DNA from: Deltaproteobacteria bacterium
Lineage (GTDB): Bacteria > Myxococcota_A > Polyangia > Polyangiales > Ga0077539
Reading direction: 5' to 3'
DNA length: 64,000 nucleotides
Assembly (NCBI GenBank): GCA_030694465.1
Contig: JAUXYJ010000099.1
Coordinates: 41,865-105,864 of the forward strand
The notes under the pieces are model-generated. The model was not told the DNA's origin. It saw only the letters and a list, made by a program, of their open reading frames with translations, and searched no databases. Below, one piece after another: positions 59,366 to 64,000 of this stretch (its first letter is position 1; each line of letters opens with the position of its first letter). The position numbers and the translations under genes were made by a program.

Positions 59366-60517
59366 ATGGAAGAACAGCGCAAGAAAGCACTCGACCTCGC
59401 ACTCCTCGGGATCGAAAAGCAGTTTGGCAAGGGCTCCATCATGCGCATGGAGGGGGAGAAGTCCGAGCGCCCAGAGGTCGGGACCATCTCGACGGGCTCG
59501 CTCTCGCTCGATCTCGCGCTGGGCATCGGCGGCTATCCTCGTGGCCGTATCATCGAGATCTACGGGCCCGAGAGCTCGGGCAAGACCACACTCACGTTGC
59601 ACGCGATCGCAGAGGCACAGAAAGCGGGCGGGGTAGCGGCGTTTATCGACGCAGAACACGCGCTCGACGCCACGTACGCCAAGAAGCTCGGCGTCAACAT
59701 GGAAGAGCTCTTGGTCTCGCAGCCCGACACGGGCGAGCAGGGGCTCGAGATCGCCGAGATGCTTGTGCGCTCCAACGCCGTGGACATCGTGGTGATTGAC
59801 TCAGTCGCAGCGCTCGTCCCCAAGGCCGAGATCGAAGGCGAAATGGGCGACTCCCTCCCAGGATTGCAAGCGCGCTTGATGAGCCAAGCGCTGCGCAAGC
59901 TCACCGCGGCGGTGCACAAGAGCCACACGCTCTTGGTGTTTATCAACCAGATCCGCATGAAGATCGGCGTGATGTTTGGAAACCCCGAGACCACCACAGG
60001 CGGCAACGCGCTGAAGTTCTATGCCTCAATGCGCTTGGACATCCGTCGTACGGGCGCGATCAAAGACGGCGACAAGGTCATCGGCAATCGCACACGCGTC
60101 AAGGTCGTGAAGAACAAGATGGCGCCGCCGTTTCGCGAGGTCGAGTTTGACATTCTCTACGGCCTCGGGATCTCTCGCGCAGGGGACCTTCTTGACCTCG
60201 CGAGCGAGGCCGGGATCGTCGAGAAAGCGGGCTCGTGGTTCTCGTACAAGGGCGAGCGCATCGGCCAGGGCCGTGAGCAAGCCAAGGCCTGGCTCGAAGA
60301 GCACAGCGACGCGGTCGGCCGCATCGAGAACGATCTCTTGGTCAAAAACGGGATGAAACAGCGCGTGGTCAGCCTCACGACCGCCGCCGCCGAGGCCAAG
60401 AGCAACAAAGCCAAAGCCGACAAGTCCGAAGAGGCCAAGACCGAAGAGCCCAAGGCCAAAGACGACGGCAAAGAGGGCGGGCGCCGCGAGCGCGGGGCCC
60501 CCAAGGCGCAGGCCTAA
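59366..60517 (+). CDS. recA: RecA recombinase
   Basis: A 383-residue strand-exchange ATPase. Walker A GPESSGKT is at residues 67-74 and the Walker B strand 'DIVVIDSVAAL' follows. Loop 1 lies near 'GEMGDSLPGLQARLMSQALR', the 'LVFINQIRMKIGVMFGNPET' segment carries loop 2, and the C-terminal domain is present. The last about 45 residues are a Lys/Glu/Ala-rich disordered tail ('KADKSEEAKTEEPKAK') longer than in enterobacterial RecA. It coats single-stranded DNA in recombination and in SOS induction. The start at ATG 59366 matches the family. A hairpin follows the stop. Confidence 0.98.
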   Translation: MEEQRKKALDLALLGIEKQFGKGSIMRMEGEKSERPEVGTISTGSLSLDLALGIGGYPRGRIIEIYGPESSGKTTLTLHAIAEAQKAGGVAAFIDAEHALDATYAKKLGVNMEELLVSQPDTGEQGLEIAEMLVRSNAVDIVVIDSVAALVPKAEIEGEMGDSLPGLQARLMSQALRKLTAAVHKSHTLLVFINQIRMKIGVMFGNPETTTGGNALKFYASMRLDIRRTGAIKDGDKVIGNRTRVKVVKNKMAPPFREVEFDILYGLGISRAGDLLDLASEAGIVEKAGSWFSYKGERIGQGREQAKAWLEEHSDAVGRIENDLLVKNGMKQRVVSLTTAAAEAKSNKAKADKSEEAKTEEPKAKDDGKEGGRRERGAPKAQA

Positions 60518-60531
60518 CACCCACCCACTCG

Positions 60532-60558
60532 GCGCTCGCGCGATCACGTCGCGAGCGC
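60532..60558 (+). terminator. Stem-loop after recA
   Basis: GCGCTCGCG (60532-60540) and CGCGAGCGC (60550-60558) form a perfect 9-bp stem with a 9-nt loop, 15 bases beyond the recA stop. There is no U-run, but in a GC-rich myxobacterium a strong stem alone is common at transcript ends. Probably the recA terminator. Confidence 0.55.
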
Positions 60559-60621
60559 GTATGTTCGGCCGCGATGGCGCCTAGGTCACCGCGTGGGAGG
60601 GACAGTTGGGAGGGGACGAGC

Positions 60622-61581
60622 GTGCGCGCGTGCGCGCTCGTGTGGACCCTCGCGGGCTCTCTGCTCGGGTGCGCGACGCAGCACGTGGGCCAAAGGGCAG
60701 GGCTCGCGGCAGACGCTGCCCAGGCGCTCACCTGCCCAACCGATGTGAGCGCGGTACTGCCCTCGTGGGCCGAAGACCGCGTGCTGATCGACACGCAGCG
60801 CTTGTTCGCACACCCACGATTGCCAAGGCTCTTGGCGCGCACCTTGGACCAAGCGAGCGCACGCGCGCTGGTCACCCGCGCCGAGCAATTTGGCTACGAA
60901 GTGCGCACACTCGAGCGTGTCGCCATCGCAATGACTGCAAGACACACGACGCTCTACGTCGCCCAGGGCCCCATGGACACCGGGCGCATTGTGCAGCACC
61001 TGTACGACCGCCTCCGCGAACCCCGCAGGCTCCATCAAGACGCCGCGCAGCGCACCCGCGTCGAGGGTCGCTTGGGCCCCACGCTCAGCACGCTGGTCAC
61101 GGCCCCCACCTGCCGCATGGTGGCCTACACCGAGGGCCCCGAGGGGACACTCGCAGACCGGCTCAACGCGCCCACCGCAGCGAGCCCAGAGAGCCCCACC
61201 AGCGCTCCCTCGCCCAGCGAGCTCTCAGAGCCCATGCTGCACTGGCACAGCACCCAGCGCTTCGTGGGCGTGAGCCCTTCGAGTGATGCGCTCATGTCGC
61301 AAGTGCGTGCGATGGACCTCCGCGTCGAGCCCACCGCCGAGGGGCTGGTGCTCGAGCTCACCCTCCTGGGCGCGCTCGCGGCAGACGCCGAGACGCGCTT
61401 GCGCAGGGCCGTGCGCGAGCTGGCAGACACTCCCATGGGCGTGCTCAGCGCCGCGGCCCACTGGACCGCCCCCGAGCGCCTCTCGATCGTCCGCGAGACC
61501 GACGGCACCACCCGCTTGCGCACGGTCGCGCCGTGGGAAGCGGTCGAGGCCCTCGCCGAGGGGCTGGGCGGACACCCCTGA
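60622..61581 (+). CDS. Lipoprotein of unknown function, 319 aa
   Basis: GTG 60622 is chosen because GGGAGGGG lies six to seven bases before it and because it begins 'MRACALVWTLAGSLLGC', a clean lipoprotein signal. The ATG at 60574 would add a 16-residue basic extension. The mature protein has an alpha/beta N-terminal part ('EDRVLIDTQRLFAHPRLPRL', 'MTARHTTLYVAQGPMDTGRI'), a Pro/Ser linker at about 190-210, and a C-terminal domain ('QRFVGVSPSSDALMSQVRAM'). No known family. It lies between recA and carD in the same direction. Confidence 0.7.
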   Translation: MRACALVWTLAGSLLGCATQHVGQRAGLAADAAQALTCPTDVSAVLPSWAEDRVLIDTQRLFAHPRLPRLLARTLDQASARALVTRAEQFGYEVRTLERVAIAMTARHTTLYVAQGPMDTGRIVQHLYDRLREPRRLHQDAAQRTRVEGRLGPTLSTLVTAPTCRMVAYTEGPEGTLADRLNAPTAASPESPTSAPSPSELSEPMLHWHSTQRFVGVSPSSDALMSQVRAMDLRVEPTAEGLVLELTLLGALAADAETRLRRAVRELADTPMGVLSAAAHWTAPERLSIVRETDGTTRLRTVAPWEAVEALAEGLGGHP

Positions 61582-61952
61582 CGGTGTGGAGCGCGGATTT
61601 AACAGGGAATTTTCGAGAAGTTCACAGAGGTTTTGACGTAATGCGGCGAGCGTGATAACCCTATCCATTGTCGTGGCAATGTCTGTTCTGCGTTCGACGC
61701 AAGCGGGTGTAGCCCGGCAACTTGCACCGGTTGTGCAAGTGTTGGGTGGGGGAGAGTTCTGTCTGGTGGGGAGACAGACAACGGACCGTGTCACGCCGTG
61801 GTTGGGTCATCCGAGGTCACTGCACAGCAGCGACAGAGATCCCCGAGCGAGGCGTGAACAACACGGGCGCACCGTGCGTTGAGCGGGCCCATCGGTGGTT
61901 CGAGGTCAATGCTCGGTCGATGGTTGTGGACGTCCCAAGAGGAGTTTCCGAG
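61582..61952. other. 371-bp leader region before carD with two inverted repeats
   Basis: No gene is supported. ACTTGCAC (61720-61727) and GTGCAAGT (61733-61740) form an 8-bp stem with a 5-nt loop. CTGTCT (61759-61764) and AGACAG (61772-61777) form a 6-bp stem. The in-frame extension upstream of carD (61722-61952) is not preferred, because AGAGGAG lies just before ATG 61953. Confidence 0.5.
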
Positions 61953-62477
61953 ATGGAAGTTAACTCGTTTAAAGTCGGTGAAAAAGCTGTGCATCCTGCA
62001 CACGGAGTCGGAGAGGTCATGGGCATTGAAGTCCGTGACATCGCCGGCAACCGCGCAAGCTTTTATGTGATCAAGATCCTCGAGACCGGCACCAAGGTCA
62101 TGGTCCCGGTGACAGCGCCTGAGTCTGTGGGCCTTCGAGCCATCATGAGCACGACCGAGGCCAATAAAGTCCTCGAGGTCTTTCGCGTCGACGAGCGCTC
62201 CGTAGGCTCAGGCCCGTGGAACCGCCGCCAGCGCGCCTACAACGAAATGATCAAGTCGGGCTCGCCCTACGAGGTCGCCAAGGTCCTGCGCGACCTGTAC
62301 TCGATCAAGTTTAAGAACGAGAAAGACCTCTCCTACGGCGAGCGCCGCCTGATGGAGCAAGCCCGCGGCCTGCTCTTTCGCGAGATCGCCCTCGCCAAGA
62401 AGGTCACTGAATCCGCCATCGAAGAAGAGATCGCCAACTTCTTCTCCCCGCCCGCCGCCGTCGTCGCCGCGAGCTGA
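61953..62477 (+). CDS. CarD/CdnL-family transcription regulator
   Basis: A 174-residue protein with the N-terminal RNA-polymerase-interaction domain ('FKVGEKAVHPAHGVGEVMGI', 'FYVIKILETGTKVMVPVTAP') and a helical C-terminal domain ('YEVAKVLRDLYSIKFKNEKD', 'LSYGERRLMEQARGLLFREI'). CdnL and CarD stabilise RNA-polymerase open complexes at housekeeping promoters; in Myxococcus xanthus CdnL is essential. The length and absence of a C-terminal HMGA-like domain indicate CdnL rather than CarD proper. ATG 61953 has AGAGGAG upstream. It is preceded by a 371-bp leader with two hairpins. Confidence 0.92.
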   Translation: MEVNSFKVGEKAVHPAHGVGEVMGIEVRDIAGNRASFYVIKILETGTKVMVPVTAPESVGLRAIMSTTEANKVLEVFRVDERSVGSGPWNRRQRAYNEMIKSGSPYEVAKVLRDLYSIKFKNEKDLSYGERRLMEQARGLLFREIALAKKVTESAIEEEIANFFSPPAAVVAAS

Positions 62478-62565
62478 GCGGCACCCGCGGGGGAGTGGGT
62501 ACTGCTGACAATTCGCTCTCTGTCCACTAGACAGTACCTTCGATTTGTGCATACCCTAGTCTCTC

Positions 62566-62897
62566 ATGATGGAGACGCGAGGTGGGCGACGCAGGGCTGC
62601 GATGGAGCTCGGGCTGCTGTTGGGAGTCGCGGGGCTCTCTGTGGGTGCCAACTGCCAGCCTCCGCCCGATCCCACATGGACCGCGGACGGAGGACTGCTC
62701 GGCAGCGCGCCCTTGGTGGCACAACGCGAGCTTCGGTACCTCCGGTATGGGTCCGCAACAAGGGCTGCCAATGGTCGCGTGATCGCCGCGCGAGAGGGCT
62801 CTCAGAACGCGCACGCCTCCGGCCCGGCTGGTACATGATTTTTGTACTGAATGACCATGGCGTCCCGTCTCGCGCACGCATGGTGGCCATCCAATGA
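62566..62897 (+). pseudogene. Remnant: lipoprotein leader joined to the tail of a galactose-oxidase-like protein
   Basis: Two frames are involved. The first from ATG 62566 (or 62602) has a lipoprotein signal ('LLLGVAGLSVGANC') and a short linker, ending at 62838. The other frame ends in 'RLRPGWYMIFVLNDHGVPS' and 'RARMVAIQ' to the stop at 62897, which matches the extreme C terminus of DUF1929/galactose-oxidase-like propeller proteins. The propeller itself is missing. A deletion that fused both ends and a frameshift explain it. The next gene starts at 62894, overlapping this stop. Confidence 0.55.
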
Positions 62898-63499
62898 AAA
62901 TCCTTCCCTATTTGTTCGCACTTCTTATCACACTCGCAAGCGCCTCGGCAGCGTCGCAGGCAACGCCGCCCAACGCCAGCCCACCCCTTCGTGCTGCGCC
63001 TACGGTACCTCTTCTAACTCCAGCCCCAGCTCCGCCCCGCCACGGCCCTGTGCTTACGTCCATAGGCCTAGGAGTAGCTGGGATGGTGCTCTTCGCATAT
63101 CCGACCCTTGGATCGCTCCTCGCTTTGCCGATCACCGCCCGTGCAGACAACGTGGGATTCACCGTAGGAATGGCGTCACTAGGGACAGCTGTCGGCGTCT
63201 TCGCTGCAGATGCAATCTTTGGCCTCAGTGGTGGCGGTTGGGCTCCGTTTGCAAGCGCGGCGGTCCTAGGCGGAATCTGGTTTGCAACTTGGGCAGGCAG
63301 CGGTGAGTTTGGCCTCAGCACAGTTCTGGGACCCTTCTATTTGCTGACCGGCGTCATTGTGGCCAACGAAGTGGCTGCCATGATGCGTGCGAGACCCACG
63401 TCCGCGCCCACTCCCACTACGCCTCGTCCGATCGCATGGCTCCCCGGAGTACGTACGTCTCAGGGAAGCTTCGATCTGTCCATCAGCGGGGTTTTCTGA
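62894..63499 (+). CDS. Exported membrane protein of unknown function, 201 aa
   Basis: A protein with an N-terminal signal (residues 1-20, 'YLFALLITLASASAASQA'), a Pro/Ala-rich linker, then three to four hydrophobic segments ('LTSIGLGVAGMVLFAYPTLG', 'GTAVGVFAADAIFGLSGGG', 'LGPFYLLTGVIVANEVAAMM') separated by short loops and a Thr/Pro-rich C-terminal region. No known domain. Its start overlaps the stop of the remnant upstream as ATGA, and its own stop overlaps the start of the next small gene. It is AT-richer than the chromosomal norm here and may be of foreign origin. Confidence 0.6.
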   Translation: MKILPYLFALLITLASASAASQATPPNASPPLRAAPTVPLLTPAPAPPRHGPVLTSIGLGVAGMVLFAYPTLGSLLALPITARADNVGFTVGMASLGTAVGVFAADAIFGLSGGGWAPFASAAVLGGIWFATWAGSGEFGLSTVLGPFYLLTGVIVANEVAAMMRARPTSAPTPTTPRPIAWLPGVRTSQGSFDLSISGVF

Positions 63500-63642
63500 T
63501 GGGATATGGCGAGCGATTTCGCTTGGGAATCCCGCTCGCAATAGGTTGTCTCGTTGCAAAGTGCTCGCCCTCCATGCCTATCGAACACGACGTATCTCTG
63601 GTCACGAGCGTCGATGCGAGCGCTGACTCTGTCCAAACGTGA
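63499..63642 (+). CDS. Small lipoprotein-like ORF, 47 aa
   Basis: MGYGERFRLGIPLAIGCLVA followed by KCSPSMPIEHDVSLVTSV: a basic n-region, a hydrophobic segment and a possible lipobox (CLVAKC) followed by an Asp/Ser tail. It begins in the stop codon of the upstream gene (TGATG), so it may be translationally coupled. The protein is very short and could be a truncated remnant of a lipoprotein gene cut off by the adjoining transposase. Confidence 0.4.
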   Translation: MGYGERFRLGIPLAIGCLVAKCSPSMPIEHDVSLVTSVDASADSVQT

Positions 63643-63664
63643 CTGTTTAGCTCAATGCACCAAA

Positions 63665-64000
63665 GTGATTGCCAAGGGAATTTCCAGGAGCGCCACTCGC
63701 AGAAGTGCCCCCGAGGAACGCATTGCCGAGCTTGAGCGCCTGCTGGCCGAACGTGAAGTCGAACTCGAAAAGCTGCAGGAGAAAATCAAGCAGTGGGACA
63801 AGGTGATCGACTGCTGGAAACGCGGGCACCGCACGCGTCGGGGCGGCAAATGGGCGCAGCAATCCAAGGACGAGCAGCGCGCTTTGCCAAAGCCTCCGGG
63901 ACGCAAAGCCGGGCACAAAGGCAGCAGCCGTCATGCGCCTCAACGGATTGATCGCGAGGTTTTTCTCACGCCTCCAGAGCTTTCGAGCTGCTGCAATCTT
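63665..64000 (+). mobile_element. IS66-like transposase, N-terminal part (runs off the window)
   Basis: The frame has no stop to the window end and reads 'ERIAELERLLAEREVELEKL' then 'QEKIKQWDKVIDCWKRGHRT' then 'PKPPGRKAGHKGSSRHAPQR'. A Leu/Glu-rich coiled coil followed by a basic 'KPPGRKAGHKG' region and 'IDREVFLTPPELSSCC' is the N-terminal layout of IS66-type (TnpC) transposases, where a Cys-containing zinc finger follows. GTG 63665 is the likely start but unproven. Terminal inverted repeats, TnpA and TnpB are not visible, so the rest lies outside. Confidence 0.7.

Noticed and set aside
62518..62534. CTGTC-CACTA-GACAG inverted repeat after the CarD-type gene as a second copy of the recA-upstream site
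   Set aside because: The arms differ in sequence from ATGGACA/TGTCCAT and only 5 bp pair; there is no basis for a shared regulator.
1..64000. tRNA, rRNA or other structural RNA genes
   Set aside because: No T-loop consensus in a cloverleaf context or rRNA-like segment was recognised; a covariance-model scan would be needed to exclude them fully.

Overview
The window is high-GC, gene-dense bacterial chromosome, most likely from a myxobacterium (Myxococcota, Polyangiales/Sandaracinaceae-like). The main reasons are the many secreted lipoproteins with Asp/Ala/Val-rich tethers after the lipobox cysteine, a MopE-like protein with 'NCGACG...NGCE' cysteine repeats, a MYXO-CTERM-like tail, a CarD/CdnL regulator, a sigma-54 promoter, and families typical of the phylum (DUF4832, DUF3160, FG-GAP lipoproteins). 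The assignment is by family content only; no rRNA or tRNA gene was seen.

Positions 1-23000 look like accessory chromosome. They hold lipoproteins (Asp-box/sialidase-like, DUF4832/4874, a CpeT-like lipoprotein, a Cys-every-fourth-residue lipoprotein), two LysR regulators, two paralogous aldo/keto reductases, and a flavoprotein disulfide-reductase relative lacking both redox cysteines. There are several decayed genes: a Rieske oxygenase with frameshifts, a split AraC regulator, and short remnants. Five copies of an intergenic repeat lie between 0.35 and 18 kb. A beta-barrel gene has a near-perfect sigma-54 promoter.

Positions 23000-36500 are mostly metabolism and transport. SlyD is followed by a FadR-type GntR regulator facing an SDR/MATE operon, with two tandem TGGTnnnACCA operators between them. 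Next come an MFS exporter and two acyl-CoA dehydrogenases that share a TetR-like operator (three copies). A PAS/coiled-coil protein with a B12-binding partner, a YHS-domain lipoprotein and a TAXI-type binding protein complete the block.

Positions 36500-53000 carry extracytoplasmic proteins (Cys-repeat, DUF3160 and FG-GAP lipoproteins), a two-gene locus with a Panacea/SocA-like protein, the B12-dependent ribonucleotide reductase NrdJ, and an ABC-2 permease in a three-gene operon. Positions 53000-64000 hold a DUF350 - DUF4178 - membrane aminopropyltransferase cluster followed by a MutT-type hydrolase, then cinA, recA and carD with possible regulatory palindromes. The window ends in an IS66-like transposase that runs off the edge, next to a galactose-oxidase-like gene remnant.

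The best candidates for poorly described biology are the DUF350/DUF4178/aminopropyltransferase module, the Panacea-linked gene pair, the B12/PAS signalling pair and the dispersed repeat family.
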